Counted from the stretch's first letter, positions 1 to 9,084 are shown. The stretch: DNA of 64,000 nt from Desulfuromonadales bacterium (GCA_024636295.1 JAGXHI010000020.1:62001-126000), one strand, 5' to 3'. Numbers and translations: made by a program. The notes: generated by a model not told the origin, from the letters alone.

Positions 1-327
1 GATGACAGGTGTATTGATCTCCCGGAGAAATGGCAGTTTGTATTTTATGAAAGCATCCACCCCGACATTCTGAAGACCGATGGCATTGAGCATGCCGCTG
101 ATCGTCTCGGCGATACGGGGGGTCGGATTTCCTGCCTTGGGTTTCAGGGAAAGCCCTTTTGTGATAATTGCCCCGATGCCTTCCAGATCAAGATAGGTCG
201 CGTATTCCTCTCCGTATCCGAAAGTTCCAGAGGCAGGCATAACCGGGTTCCGTAGATGGATCCCCGCGATATCCACCGCAAGATTCGGCGCGGACCTCTT
301 GTTTTTTTCCTCCCTGCAATTCATCAT
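1..327 (-). CDS. pyrD: Dihydroorotate dehydrogenase catalytic subunit (PyrD, class 1B), N-terminal part only
   Basis: Only the first 109 codons are in the window; the gene continues beyond base 1. Read on the minus strand, the protein has the class 1 dihydroorotate dehydrogenase start: a LAVDIAG strand, then [13 protein letters not shown], the [19 protein letters not shown]-binding loop and NAIGLQN. It oxidises dihydroorotate to orotate in pyrimidine synthesis, with FMN as cofactor. The ATG at 327 overlaps the stop of pyrK in an ATGA arrangement, so the two are translationally coupled, as expected for the PyrD-PyrK heterotetramer of type 1B enzymes. A second ATG follows immediately at 324, and no strong ribosome binding site precedes either. 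Confidence 0.93.
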   Translation of the reverse strand, partial: MMNCREEKNKRSAPNLAVDIAGIHLRNPVMPASGTFGYGEEYATYLDLEGIGAIITKGLSLKPKAGNPTPRIAETISGMLNAIGLQNVGVDAFIKYKLPFLREINTPVI

Positions 328-1181
328 GATGCACAGCCCTCACAATAATCCGGTTCCTTTTCCAAATTGCTCCAGTCCAGTTGTTCGGCCCGGAAAACCG
401 GCCCCTCCTTACAGGTGCAGAGTAATTGCGGGTTCTCTTCGGAATGTCCCCTTCCCTTCACAACGCATCCGAGGCAGGCGCCGACACCACAGGCCATCAA
501 AGCTTCAAGGGAGACCTGCAGGGATGTTCCCCTGGGAGCGCAGATATCATGCACCGCACGCAGCATGGGAAGAGGCCCGCAGGCGTAAACCGCGGCATGG
601 GGATACTTGTCCAGTTTCCGTTGAAGGACCTGGGTCACCATGCCCTCTTCTCCGAGGCTCCCGTCGTCCGTGGAGACGTAGGTTTCAACTCCCAACCGCT
701 CGAATTCCGTAACCGCCAGGATATCATCGCGGGTCCGGCCTCCCATCAGGAGCCTGACCTTGCTCGTTTTCGTCAATTCCAGCGCAAGACTGAAAAGAGG
801 AACCAGGCCGATCCCCCCGCCCACCAGGATCTTTTCCTCGCCGGGGTTTCCCGTATCGAATCCTTTCCCAAGCGGTCCCAGGACTTCCACCCGGTCTCCT
901 TCATGAAGGTCGCTCATGATGCCCGTTCCGCGGCCGACGACCTTGTACAGCAGTTCAAGATATTCCTTCGGCGGCAAACCATCGCAATCCGGCGGCAGGA
1001 AGCCTGTCCGGAAGATTCCGAAGGGCCGCCGCAGAAGGGGCGGCAGAGACATCTGAACCCGGAACATGACGAACTGTCCCGGCCGGGAGATTTCATCGAA
1101 TCCAGGCGCCAATATTCTCATTCGATGATACCCCGGAGAGATTTCCTGGTTTGAAAGCACCATTGTCTTGTAGTTTTTCAT
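324..1181 (-). CDS. pyrK: Dihydroorotate dehydrogenase electron transfer subunit PyrK
   Basis: 285 residues, a ferredoxin-reductase-like flavoprotein that passes electrons from PyrD to NAD+. Visible features: an FAD-binding beta barrel with the RRPFGI motif near residues 51-56, a nucleotide-binding [10 protein letters not shown] near 121-130, an NAD-domain CGPLPML near 201-207, and a C-terminal [2Fe-2S] site CGVGACLGC (Cys231, Cys236, Cys239) with a further ligand at Cys255 or Cys257. The length is slightly above the usual 255-265 residues because of a loop near residues 59-72. It lies upstream of and overlaps pyrD, which indicates one transcript and a class 1B, NAD-linked enzyme. Confidence 0.95.
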   Translation of the reverse strand: MKNYKTMVLSNQEISPGYHRMRILAPGFDEISRPGQFVMFRVQMSLPPLLRRPFGIFRTGFLPPDCDGLPPKEYLELLYKVVGRGTGIMSDLHEGDRVEVLGPLGKGFDTGNPGEEKILVGGGIGLVPLFSLALELTKTSKVRLLMGGRTRDDILAVTEFERLGVETYVSTDDGSLGEEGMVTQVLQRKLDKYPHAAVYACGPLPMLRAVHDICAPRGTSLQVSLEALMACGVGACLGCVVKGRGHSEENPQLLCTCKEGPVFRAEQLDWSNLEKEPDYCEGCAS

Positions 1182-1232
1182 TCCGATTTCCTGTTCCTGA
1201 TCCTGAACAAATGTTTTCCGGCAATAGTCCTG

Positions 1233-1730
1233 TCAGCTGGAGTCCCTTGCTTCCAAACTGCTTTTCCATTCCATGAGCACCGCATCCTCCCCGTCATGAT
1301 AATAACGGGCCCGAACCGCGGTTCTCCGGAACCCGAAGACCTCATACAAGGCAAGGGCGGCCTCGTTTCCCTTTCGAACTTCCAGATAGGCCCGCTCGAT
1401 TTCCTCACCGGGCCGCATAAGAACATTCACAAGCAGCCGGGACGCAGCCCCCTTTCGTCGAAAGAGAGGCGAAACCGCCAGATTGAGGATATGCACCTCC
1501 CCGACGATGTGCCAGAAGCAGATATATCCCGTTAAATTCTCTCCCACCCAAAGCAGATCGATGGCGGAAACGGGATTTCCAAGTTCCTCTCGGAACATTT
1601 CCGGGGTCCAGGGATGCGAATGGCAGATTTTTTCTATGTGAAGCACCCGTGGGATATCGTCTTTTTTCATCGAGCGGATCGTAAATCCGCTCCTGTCTGC
1701 GGGCATTTCTTCTCTGTTCGAAAAATTCAT
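1233..1730 (-). CDS. rimI: Ribosomal protein S18 N-alanine acetyltransferase RimI
   Basis: 165 residues with the GNAT fold. Typical RimI signatures are present: ICHSHPWTPEMFREEL near the N-terminus, the acetyl-CoA loop FRRKGAASRLL in the middle, and the C-terminal YLEVRKGNEAALALYEVFGF followed by a YYHDGEDAVLME strand that is characteristic of RimI. The family acetylates the N-terminal alanine of ribosomal protein S18. The ATG at 1730 is preceded by a GAGAG stretch that could act as a ribosome binding site. It is followed 51 bases later by pyrK and probably shares its transcript. It is divergent from purM across a 227-base gap. Confidence 0.88.
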   Translation of the reverse strand: MNFSNREEMPADRSGFTIRSMKKDDIPRVLHIEKICHSHPWTPEMFREELGNPVSAIDLLWVGENLTGYICFWHIVGEVHILNLAVSPLFRRKGAASRLLVNVLMRPGEEIERAYLEVRKGNEAALALYEVFGFRRTAVRARYYHDGEDAVLMEWKSSLEARDSS

Positions 1731-1898
1731 CGTAAAGTTCTCTCTGAGCCTCTCCGGGGGAAACCTGAACAGACTTGCTCAAACCGGGCCCCCATCCCTG
1801 AACGCAATCCAAACGACTCAAAATCCCAGTTTACCCGTTTCTTTTCTGTAAAGAAAGAAATTCCACATTTCAATCCGAGTCATCCCAACGGGTTTGGA

Positions 1899-1927
1899 TT
1901 GACATGGAGGGAGGGATGATTTAAAAA
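1899..1927 (+). promoter_or_regulatory. Candidate sigma-70 promoter for purMN
   Basis: A perfect -35 hexamer TTGACA (1899-1904) is followed after 17 bases by TAAAAA (1922-1927). It lies 30 bases before the TTG start of purM, in the divergent gap between rimI and purM. The -10 box is weak, so this is a candidate only. No purine-riboswitch fold was recognised here. Confidence 0.45.
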
Positions 1928-1957
1928 GGAGCCAACTGAAAAAAGGAGCGATATCTC

Positions 1958-3010
1958 TTGAGTAAATCCGACAAAACCACGTATAAGGATGCCGGCGTCG
2001 ACATTGATGCCGGCAATCGTTTTGTTCAAATGATCAAACCTCTGGTAAAGGCAGCTTCTCGTCCGGAGGTCATGGCCGAAATCGGCGGTTTCGGGGGACT
2101 GTTTTCTCTCCATTCCGACAAATATTCCAATCCCGTCCTGGTCTCTTCCACGGACGGCGTGGGGACCAAACTGAAGATCGCTTTCCTCATGGACCGGCAC
2201 GACACGGTAGGGATCGATCTGGTGGCCATGTGCGTCAACGACATCGTCGTTCAGGGCGCCGAGCCATTGTTTTTCCTCGACTATTTTGCCACCGGCGCAC
2301 TCAGCCCTGAAAAAGCCGTTGAAGTGGTCAAAGGCATATCCGAGGGGTGCATACAAGCCGGATGCGCCCTCATTGGCGGGGAAACGGCAGAAATGCCGGG
2401 GATGTATGCTGACGGAGAGTACGATCTCGCCGGCTTTACCGTTGGGGTGGTGGACCGCGATTCTATAGTGGACGGCTCGATGATTACCGTGGGCGACCGG
2501 ATCATTGGCATCGGGTCGAGCGGACTGCACTCCAACGGCTATTCGCTGGCGCGAAAGGTATTCTTCGAAAAGATGAATCTTTCGGTGGATACCACGATTG
2601 CGGGAATGGATCGGCCCATCGGGGAGGTCCTCCTCACCCCCACCCGTATTTACGTCAAATCCGTGCTGAACCTTCTGCGGGATTTCCAGATCAAGGGCAT
2701 GGCCCATATTACCGGTGGAGGAATACCGGAAAACGTTCCCCGGATCCTGCCGCGTCACTGCCGTGCCGTCATCGAGAAATCCTCCTGGCCTAAACCACCC
2801 GTATTTGAAATTCTCCGAGAAGAAGGGAACATCGATGAAAGAGAGATGTTCCGCACCTTCAATTACGGCATCGGCCTTGTCCTGATCGTGCCGGAAATGG
2901 AAACGGAAGATGTCCTGATGCGCCTTTCCGCCCTGGGAGAAACCCCCTTTGCCATAGGCGAAATCACCAAGCGCCCCTCCGAGGAGGAAGACCAGGTCAT
3001 TCTGGAGTAG
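1958..3010 (+). CDS. purM: Phosphoribosylformylglycinamidine cyclo-ligase (AIR synthetase)
   Basis: 350 residues. It performs ATP-dependent ring closure of formylglycinamidine ribonucleotide to aminoimidazole ribonucleotide, the fifth step of purine synthesis. Hallmarks: TYKDAGVDIDAGN at the start, STDGVGTKLKIA, DLVAMCVNDIVVQGAEPLFF, FLDYFATGAL and GGETAEMPGMY. The start is TTG at 1958, chosen because the conserved N-terminus begins there and AAGGAG lies about 9 bases upstream. The length matches the family (about 345). purN follows after 43 bases and catalyses an earlier step, so the two form a purine operon. Confidence 0.96.
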   Translation: MSKSDKTTYKDAGVDIDAGNRFVQMIKPLVKAASRPEVMAEIGGFGGLFSLHSDKYSNPVLVSSTDGVGTKLKIAFLMDRHDTVGIDLVAMCVNDIVVQGAEPLFFLDYFATGALSPEKAVEVVKGISEGCIQAGCALIGGETAEMPGMYADGEYDLAGFTVGVVDRDSIVDGSMITVGDRIIGIGSSGLHSNGYSLARKVFFEKMNLSVDTTIAGMDRPIGEVLLTPTRIYVKSVLNLLRDFQIKGMAHITGGGIPENVPRILPRHCRAVIEKSSWPKPPVFEILREEGNIDEREMFRTFNYGIGLVLIVPEMETEDVLMRLSALGETPFAIGEITKRPSEEEDQVILE

Positions 3011-3053
3011 CATCTGCGCATCATTTTCTGGATTTTGATTCAGGGAGAAGCTA

Positions 3054-3716
3054 ATGGCCGGCAAACTGCGCCTCGGTGTTCTCGCATCGGGAGGCGGAAC
3101 TAACCTGCAAACCCTCATAGACCGGAGCCGGGATGGTTCAATGGCCGCGGAAATCGTACTGGTCCTCAGCAACAATCCCGGCGCCGGCGCCTTAAAACGC
3201 GCCGCAGAAGCGGACATTCCAACGGCCTGCATCGATCATCGAAATTTCGATAACCGGGAGGAGTACGATCGCGAAGTGGTCGCCGCACTGAAGAGATCCA
3301 GGGTGGAACTGGTTGCCCTCGCCGGTTTCATGCGCTTGATCTCCGGTGCTTTTCTGGAAGCGTTCCCCAATCGCATCATCAATATCCATCCGGCGCTTCT
3401 GCCCGCTTTTCCAGGGCTGCACGTTCAGCGAAAGGCCCTGGAATACGGATCCAGGTTCAGCGGGTGCACCGTTCACTTCGTTGACAGCGGGATGGATACC
3501 GGACCCATCATCATCCAGGCAGTTGTTCCGGTTCTGGATGACGACACCGAAGAGACGCTTTCGGCCCGGATCCTGGTCCAGGAACATCTTATCTATCCGA
3601 GGGCCGTTCAGCTGATTGCCGAGAACCGGGTACGCATTGAAGATCGGAAGGTACGCATCGAACCTCCCATCTCCACTCCGAATGCAGCTCTTTGCAATCC
3701 GCCCCTGAATGGATAA
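3054..3716 (+). CDS. purN: Phosphoribosylglycinamide formyltransferase (GART)
   Basis: 220 residues. It transfers the formyl group of 10-formyl-tetrahydrofolate to glycinamide ribonucleotide. Visible features: N-terminal LASGGGTNLQTL phosphate-binding loop, LAGFMRLISGAFLEAF, the catalytic NIHPALLPAFPGLH segment with Asn and His, and CTVHFVDSGMDTGPII containing the catalytic Asp. GGGAGAAG before the ATG at 3054 is a good ribosome binding site. It is probably co-transcribed with purM. The last 15 or so residues have no obvious counterpart in the family. Confidence 0.95.
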   Translation: MAGKLRLGVLASGGGTNLQTLIDRSRDGSMAAEIVLVLSNNPGAGALKRAAEADIPTACIDHRNFDNREEYDREVVAALKRSRVELVALAGFMRLISGAFLEAFPNRIINIHPALLPAFPGLHVQRKALEYGSRFSGCTVHFVDSGMDTGPIIIQAVVPVLDDDTEETLSARILVQEHLIYPRAVQLIAENRVRIEDRKVRIEPPISTPNAALCNPPLNG

Positions 3717-3863
3717 TCGCAACGTAAGCCCCTCCCTGTATTCCGCGCCTTTCGATTCGATTCGGAGAGGCGGGAAAACAAACCGGAAAAAGACCGAGCT
3801 GTTTCGGGCCCTCAATGAGGGGACACTCGAAAATTCTCTTCCCTCCGCAGGTATTTTTTTGTA

Positions 3864-5114
3864 GTGGTCAAAAAACATTACGACATCATCATCCTCGGGG
3901 AGTGCCTGGGATCCCGGATCGCAGGCGCACTCCTGGCCAAGAAAGGAAAACGGGTTCTTCTCTTCAAGGATTCCGCACCGGCCGAACGATCATGGATTCT
4001 CCCATCCCTGCACCTGGATAGAATCCTGGATCTTCTGGGGGGACGCTCCTGCCTTATCGCACCCACGCCCTTTCAGGTATGCACACACGAAAGCCGTTTG
4101 GAATTTCACGGTTCCATGCCTCTGGAAGAAGAACTCAGGAGGGAATTTCCAGACAGTTTCCCCCGTGTGGAATCGATCCTGAAGGAATTAGCATCCCTCG
4201 GAGGTGCGCTTGAGGCTGCTCTTTGGGATTCCGGAGGGCTTCCCCTCCTCGGCATGGCCGGCCGACGACGGTTTGCTCTGAAAAGGATGCGGCGAAGAAT
4301 TTCAGCGAAGCTTCTTTCCCGTCCTCTGGCGGACTTTTTATCACCAGTAGCCGGAGAAGCCGCGGGATCGGCATTGGCGACGCTGTTTTCCGGGCTCTCT
4401 CTCGCTCCAATCTCCCGGCTTTCTATGGGCGAGGCTGCATTTCTCTGGCATGGTGTCGCCAAATCTGATGGAGTTTCCCGCTCCGGCCTCGATGAATTGC
4501 TGTTCCAGCGCTTCGAACAGTTTCACGGAGAAGAGGAGAATCTGTCCAGGATTCGGGAAATCCGTGCGGAAGGGCGGCGCGTTCAGGCTGTTTTCCTTCA
4601 GAACGGATCTCGTTGTTCGGCCGATTTTTTTCTGATCGGCACCGATTCGATCCGTGCCCTGCTGCCGCCGAAACTGGCGGTGGAGCCTGTTCCAAAAAGA
4701 CCGGAATTTATCTCTTCGTCCCTGAACGGACGGATTTCCCCTCTTCTTGCCCCACGGGTGATCCTTGGGGATGAAACCGTTCTGCGGGTGCAATTCATTT
4801 CCGAGAAAGACCGCATGATCTGCGCGGTCGATTGCCCCGTATCGGAACCTGCGCCCGCCCTGGAGCGAGTTCGCTCCAGTCTTCAGGAAATTCTGCCGTT
4901 TGCGGATTTCACCCTTTCCGCACGCAGCCTCGAGGAACCGGTTCTGGAATCCGGATCTTGTAACTTTCAAGGGTTCCCCGGCGCCCGAGTCGGCCTCAGA
5001 GCGGGGAAAAACCTTTTCTTCTGCAGCGGCGCAGGCGTTCTTCCCACCTTGGGGGCCACCGGTGAAGTCCTTGTCGGGGCGACCATCGCCAGCCACCTTC
5101 AGGAAAATACCTGA
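3864..5114 (+). CDS. FAD/NAD(P)-binding protein of unknown substrate
   Basis: 416 residues starting at a GTG. The N-terminus reads DIIILGECLGSRIAGALLAKKG followed by a basic turn and strand VLLF, a dinucleotide-binding beta-alpha-beta unit in which the usual GxGxxG is altered to GECLGS. The rest resembles phytoene-desaturase or amine-oxidase-like flavoproteins only loosely: a middle stretch with ISRLSMGEAAFLWHGV, and a C-terminal LFFCSGAGVLPTLGATGEVL reminiscent of the second FAD-contact motif. No catalytic residues could be assigned. It sits between purN and rpmB, 147 bases after purN, without a clear functional link. A flavoprotein is likely; the reaction is unknown. Confidence 0.65.
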   Translation: MVKKHYDIIILGECLGSRIAGALLAKKGKRVLLFKDSAPAERSWILPSLHLDRILDLLGGRSCLIAPTPFQVCTHESRLEFHGSMPLEEELRREFPDSFPRVESILKELASLGGALEAALWDSGGLPLLGMAGRRRFALKRMRRRISAKLLSRPLADFLSPVAGEAAGSALATLFSGLSLAPISRLSMGEAAFLWHGVAKSDGVSRSGLDELLFQRFEQFHGEEENLSRIREIRAEGRRVQAVFLQNGSRCSADFFLIGTDSIRALLPPKLAVEPVPKRPEFISSSLNGRISPLLAPRVILGDETVLRVQFISEKDRMICAVDCPVSEPAPALERVRSSLQEILPFADFTLSARSLEEPVLESGSCNFQGFPGARVGLRAGKNLFFCSGAGVLPTLGATGEVLVGATIASHLQENT

Positions 5115-5140
5115 AAACAAGATAGTTCTCGGGAAAAGAG

Positions 5141-5169
5141 TTGCATTCTCGCTGAATCCATGATAATAA
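5141..5169 (+). promoter_or_regulatory. Sigma-70 promoter for rpmB
   Basis: TTGCAT (5141-5146), a 17-base spacer, then TAATAA (5164-5169), placed 31 bases before the rpmB start and just before its AGGAGG ribosome binding site. The spacing and position fit a housekeeping promoter for the ribosomal protein gene alone. Confidence 0.6.
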
Positions 5170-5200
5170 ATTGTGTTCTAATTTTTCAGGAGGTTATCCC

Positions 5201-5392
5201 ATGTCCAGGACGTGCGAAATTTGTGGAAAAGGTCCCACCACCGGCAACAATGTCAGTCATGCCCATAACAAGACCCGAAAGGTCTTTCTGCCCAACCTGC
5301 AGAAAATAAAGGCGGTACGCAATGGTAAGGTCCGCAGCATTAAGGTCTGTACCCGCTGCATCCGCTCGGGCGGGGTTACCAAGGCAGTCTGA
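5201..5392 (+). CDS. rpmB: 50S ribosomal protein L28, zinc-ribbon form
   Basis: 63 residues. L28 sits in the large ribosomal subunit. The start at 5201 is fixed by AGGAGG at 5188-5193 and by the conserved [20 protein letters not shown] opening; longer readings from 5171 are not supported. Two cysteine pairs, CEIC near residue 4 and CTRC near residue 48, mark the zinc-binding (C+) form, which many bacteria replace with a cysteine-free copy when zinc is scarce. Flanked by its own promoter and a strong terminator, so it is a single-gene unit. Confidence 0.96.
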   Translation: MSRTCEICGKGPTTGNNVSHAHNKTRKVFLPNLQKIKAVRNGKVRSIKVCTRCIRSGGVTKAV

Positions 5393-5410
5393 GCATCGAA
5401 TACCGGTCGG

Positions 5411-5460
5411 TCGAAAATAAAAAGGGGCGGTCCATAGGGACCGCCCCTTTTTATTTTCGA
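5411..5460. terminator. Long bidirectional terminator between rpmB and ridA
   Basis: A perfect inverted repeat: 23 bases (5411-5433) pair with 23 bases (5438-5460) around a 4-base loop. The core is AAAAAGGGGCGGTCC against GGACCGCCCCTTTTT. It gives a GC-rich stem followed by a run of T on both strands, so it can stop transcription of rpmB (plus) and of the convergent ridA-rel operon (minus). Confidence 0.92.
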
Positions 5461-5472
5461 GATTATTGTGAA

Positions 5473-5853
5473 TTACCCTGCCAAAGCTACGCCTTCTATC
5501 TCGATTGATGCCCCCTTCGGGAGAGCTGCAACCTGAACCGTGGCTCGAGCGGGTTTGACATTTTGAAAATATTTACCATAAATCTCATTCACCAAGGAAA
5601 AATCATTCAGATCCGTCATGTAGATAGTCGTTTTCACTACGCACTCAAATCCCAGTCCCGCGGCTGAAAGAACTGAACCGATGTTTTCCAGGACCCGTTC
5701 CGCCTGTTTTTCCACACCTCCTGAAACCACCTCCCCGCTTTTGGGGTCCAGCGGAATCTGCCCGGAAAAAAAGAAAAATCCTCCCGCCTTTACCCCTTGG
5801 GAATAGGGCCCTATAGCAGCGGGCGCATCGGGTGTCGTGATCTCCTGAATCAT
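5473..5853 (-). CDS. ridA: RidA family reactive intermediate/imine deaminase
   Basis: 126 residues, the usual length. RidA hydrolyses reactive enamine/imine intermediates released by PLP enzymes. The signature segments are visible: AIGPYSQGVKAGGFFFFSGQIPLDP, QAERVLENIGSVLSAAG, and the C-terminal PARATVQVAALPKGASIEIE, with the conserved arginine in PARATV that holds the substrate carboxylate. It is the last gene of the minus-strand yicC-gmk-rpoZ-rel run, 59 bases after rel, and ends at the shared terminator. Confidence 0.93.
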   Translation of the reverse strand: MIQEITTPDAPAAIGPYSQGVKAGGFFFFSGQIPLDPKSGEVVSGGVEKQAERVLENIGSVLSAAGLGFECVVKTTIYMTDLNDFSLVNEIYGKYFQNVKPARATVQVAALPKGASIEIEGVALAG

Positions 5854-5912
5854 TTATTCCTCCCGGTAGAAATTGGTCAGTTGTTTATTGTTTTGATATG
5901 CAAATCTGGCTT

Positions 5913-8072
5913 CTAATTTCTGACACGCTCGACCTTATAGACCCCCTTGATTTTCTGAACCGCCCCGACAACCCGGTTCAGATGATCCAGATCCTGAACA
6001 TCCACTTCAAAGGTGTTGACCCCCTTGTGATCAAGCGTGGAAAAAACATTCGCGCTGAGAATATTCGCTTCGCAGTTGGTGATGGCTCCGGTGATTCCGG
6101 CCAGCATTCCCTTCTGATCCGAGCAGAAAACCCGGATTTTGACAGGACGCGAGCTTTTCTTCTTCATATCCCATTCCACATTGATCCGTCGGTCGGAATC
6201 ACCTTCGAACACATGAGGGCATTCGGAGGCATGAACTGTAACCCCCCGCCCCCGTGTGATGAAGCCAACGATGGGATCTCCAGGAAGGGGGTTACAACAT
6301 TTGGCGAAACGCACAAGGATATCTTCGATTCCCTGGATCTTGATGGCGCTGGATGGTTTTCGGCGGACCTTTTCCAGCATCTTCCCAAGCCGTCCCGGCT
6401 TTGGTGGAGGTTCGGTTTTGAGTTTTTCCGGGGGAACAATACGGCCGACCACTTGCCCCATGGATACTTTGCCGTAGCCCAGATTCGCCAGAAGATCGTC
6501 CGGAGCATGATACCCCAGTTCGGTCATTGCTTCATTCAGACCGTCTGAAGCGAGGACCCGCTTCAGACTCATGCCGTACTTGCGAAGTTCTTTTTCAAGC
6601 AGTTCCCTGCCCAGTTCAAGACTTTTCTCCCGTTGCTCGACCTTGATCCACTGGCGAATTTTGTTTCGAGCCTTGGAAGTGCGAACATATTTCAGCCAGT
6701 CCTTGCTGGGCGTCTGGTTGGGGGAAGTGATAATCTCCACAATATCGCCGTTTTTCAAGGGAGATTTGAGAGGAACCAGTCTGCCGTTGACCTTGGCTCC
6801 GGTGCACCGATGTCCTACATCCGTATGAACCGCATAGGCAAAATCAATGGGCGTAGCCTCCTTGGGCAGTTCCTTGACATCCCCGGTGGGGGTGAAAACA
6901 TAAACTTCTTCGGGGAAGAGCTCGATTCGTACAGAATCCATGAACTCGCGTGAATCCTTGAGTTCCTGCTGCCATTCCAGGAGTTGCCGGAGCCATCGGA
7001 ACCGCTTGTCGTCCCGATCGGGAAATTCGGCCACAGCCTTGCCCTCCTTGTACTTCCAGTGGGCGGCGATCCCCTCTTCGGCAACACGATGCATCTCCTC
7101 CGTACGAATCTGAATTTCCATCCTCTCGCCATAAGGACCAACCACCGTTGTATGGAGCGACTGGTACATATTCGCCTTGGGCATGGCGATATAATCCTTG
7201 AACCTGCCGGGGATCGGCTTCCATGCAGCATGGATGATCCCCAGGGCGGCATAGCAGTCCCGGACCGTCTTAACGATCAAGCGAAAAGCGATGAGATCAT
7301 AAATCTGGTCGAAATCGATCCCTCTCTTTTCCATTTTGGTATAAATTGAATAAAGATGCTTTGAGCGCCCGGCGATGTTGCCTTCGATTTCGTGCTCTTC
7401 CAGCTTCTTTTCCAACGTGCTCTTGACGTTCTCAATGTACTCCTCCCGCTCTTTTTTCTTCTTGGCCACCTTGCCGACCAGATCATAAAAGGTCTCTGGC
7501 ATCAGGAAACGAAAGGATAAATCCTCGAGTTCACTCTTGATCCAGCTGATTCCCAGTCGATTGGCGAGTGGAGCATAGATATCCTGGGTTTCCCGGGCGA
7601 TTTTTTTCTGACGTTCCTGCGGCTGGTAATCAAGAGTCCGCATATTGTGGAGGCGATCGGAGAGTTTGATGAGAATGACGCGTATGTCGCGCGCCATGGC
7701 CAGAAGCATCTTCCGGAAATTTTCCGCCTGCCGCTCCTCGCTGGTTCGGAAGGAGATTTTCCCGATTTTAGTTACACCGTCTGCCAGTTCGGCGACTTCG
7801 TTGCCGAAAATCGTGCGCAACTCCGGTGTGGTGGTCAGAGTATCCTCCAGGGTGTCATGCAGCAGACCGGTAACGACCGTCGCCACATCCAACTTGAGCT
7901 GGGTCAGGATATATGCCACTTCCATGGGGTGGGTCAGGTATGGCTCTCCGGAAAGGCGCACCTGGCCCTGATGAACTTTGGCGCAGAATACGTAGGCTTT
8001 TCGAACGGCGTCAAGATCGGCCTGGGGATCATAGGAGAGGATATTTTCGAGAATATCGTCGATTCGGACCAT
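5913..8072 (-). CDS. spoT: Bifunctional (p)ppGpp synthetase/hydrolase (Rel/SpoT)
   Basis: 719 residues, the standard long RSH layout. The N-terminal HD hydrolase domain has YLTHPMEV (His48) and LLHDTLEDT (His72-Asp73), so the hydrolase should be active. The synthetase domain follows at about 240-350, with KRGIDFDQIYDLIAFR and PIPGRFKDYIAMPKANMYQS. The TGS domain is near 390-450 (VYVFTPTGDVKELP), and the C-terminal ACT domain is at about 645-719. It makes and degrades the stringent-response alarmone. The order rpoZ-spoT is conserved in many proteobacteria. A hairpin separates it from rpoZ and may reduce read-through. Confidence 0.95.
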   Translation of the reverse strand: MVRIDDILENILSYDPQADLDAVRKAYVFCAKVHQGQVRLSGEPYLTHPMEVAYILTQLKLDVATVVTGLLHDTLEDTLTTTPELRTIFGNEVAELADGVTKIGKISFRTSEERQAENFRKMLLAMARDIRVILIKLSDRLHNMRTLDYQPQERQKKIARETQDIYAPLANRLGISWIKSELEDLSFRFLMPETFYDLVGKVAKKKKEREEYIENVKSTLEKKLEEHEIEGNIAGRSKHLYSIYTKMEKRGIDFDQIYDLIAFRLIVKTVRDCYAALGIIHAAWKPIPGRFKDYIAMPKANMYQSLHTTVVGPYGERMEIQIRTEEMHRVAEEGIAAHWKYKEGKAVAEFPDRDDKRFRWLRQLLEWQQELKDSREFMDSVRIELFPEEVYVFTPTGDVKELPKEATPIDFAYAVHTDVGHRCTGAKVNGRLVPLKSPLKNGDIVEIITSPNQTPSKDWLKYVRTSKARNKIRQWIKVEQREKSLELGRELLEKELRKYGMSLKRVLASDGLNEAMTELGYHAPDDLLANLGYGKVSMGQVVGRIVPPEKLKTEPPPKPGRLGKMLEKVRRKPSSAIKIQGIEDILVRFAKCCNPLPGDPIVGFITRGRGVTVHASECPHVFEGDSDRRINVEWDMKKKSSRPVKIRVFCSDQKGMLAGITGAITNCEANILSANVFSTLDHKGVNTFEVDVQDLDHLNRVVGAVQKIKGVYKVERVRN

Positions 8073-8084
8073 GGGCTCTTAGAA

Positions 8085-8121
8085 AGAAGAAGAATAAAGA
8101 ACGCCGGCTGTAAGGCCGGCG
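8085..8121 (-). terminator. Hairpin between rpoZ and rel, possible partial terminator
   Basis: CGCCGGC (8102-8108) pairs with GCCGGCG (8115-8121) around a 6-base loop. On the minus strand it is followed by a T-rich but interrupted tract (TTCTTTATTCTTC). It could attenuate transcription from rpoZ into rel. The U-tract is imperfect, so strength is uncertain. Confidence 0.55.
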
Positions 8122-8190
8122 ATGTGTTATATAGCCCGGGCGAAAATGGCTATCGGAAGGAAGAACGTGTTTTTCGCGGTCATCTCCTTC

Positions 8191-8403
8191 CTAATCATTT
8201 TTCCGGGGGGGAGGAAGTTCATACTCCACCTTTCCGGCGGCAATTTCCCGAAGAGACAGAACAATCTTCTTGTTGCCGGCCTTGTTTTCGATCAAGGGCC
8301 GAGATCCCTTATATACCTGCTTGGCCCGCTTGGAAGCCACCATGACCAGCAGAAAACGGTTGGGGATCACATTCAGGCAGTCCTCCACGGTAATTCGTGC
8401 CAT
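8191..8403 (-). CDS. rpoZ: DNA-directed RNA polymerase omega subunit
   Basis: 70 residues. The omega subunit chaperones the beta-prime subunit and mediates ppGpp effects. The family pattern [20 protein letters not shown], then [23 protein letters not shown] is complete. The ATG follows AAGGAG by 7 bases. It sits between gmk and spoT, the order found in E. coli and many other proteobacteria. Confidence 0.95.
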   Translation of the reverse strand: MARITVEDCLNVIPNRFLLVMVASKRAKQVYKGSRPLIENKAGNKKIVLSLREIAAGKVEYELPPPRKND

Positions 8404-8442
8404 TTACAACTCCTTCTTGATTTAAAATGCTTCTTCCCGGGC

Positions 8443-9084
8443 TCAGCCGTTTTCAATCAGCTCCAATGCTGATTTAACTACACGGGCGGTTCGACAACGT
8501 TCAGCCCGTATAATGCCCTTCAGGTCATCAAGCGCCCCGGGAAAATCATCGTTGACGATAATGTAATCATACCATCCAGCGTGCCGGATTTCTTCCCGGG
8601 CATTGGCAATACGCCGACGGATCACGTCCTCTGAATCGGTGTTGCGTGTCCGGAGCCTGAATTCCAGCTCTCCGAGGCTGGGGGGGAGTATAAAAATAAA
8701 AACACCCTGCCCCAGATTCTTCTTCAACTGAGCGGCTCCCTGGCAATCGATATCAAGAAGCAGGTCGGTTCCTTTACTCCGGCACCTTTCCAATGTTTCT
8801 TTTGCAGTGCCGTACCGATTGCCGTGCACTTCAGCCCATTCAGCGAAATTCCCGGAAGAAATCATGGATCCAAAGGTTTCTTCAGACACGAAATGGTAAT
8901 CAATTCCCTCCTGTTCTCCCGCGCGAATACCTCGAGTTGTGTGCGAGACAGAATGCCGCAGGCCCGGGAAAAAGTCAACGACTTCCTTGCAAAGAGAGGT
9001 CTTCCCGGCCCCGGAAGGGGCGGAAATAATAAATAGGAGGCCTCCATCCTTTGGTTTTTTTTCGTTAAATTCACTCAAACTCAT
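8443..9084 (-). CDS. gmk: Guanylate kinase
   Basis: About 213 residues. It phosphorylates GMP to GDP. The P-loop reads SAPSGAGKTSL, followed by the GMP-binding segment SHTTRGIRAGEQEGIDYHFV, the DIDCQGAAQLK strand with the catalytic acidic residue, and the lid region RLRTRNTDSEDVIRRR. ATG at 9084 is used here; a GTG two codons upstream (9090) is equally possible, since no clear ribosome binding site decides. It lies between yicC and rpoZ, as is common. Confidence 0.94.
   Translation of the reverse strand: MSLSEFNEKKPKDGGLLFIISAPSGAGKTSLCKEVVDFFPGLRHSVSHTTRGIRAGEQEGIDYHFVSEETFGSMISSGNFAEWAEVHGNRYGTAKETLERCRSKGTDLLLDIDCQGAAQLKKNLGQGVFIFILPPSLGELEFRLRTRNTDSEDVIRRRIANAREEIRHAGWYDYIIVNDDFPGALDDLKGIIRAERCRTARVVKSALELIENG

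Noticed and set aside
426..1154. 242-codon plus-strand ORF
   Set aside because: Antisense to pyrK; composition is that of a reverse frame and no ribosome binding site or family motif is seen.
1880..3232. 450-codon minus-strand ORF
   Set aside because: Runs antisense through purM and into purN, both with strong family motifs; residues are typical of a reverse shadow rich in His, Arg and Gly.
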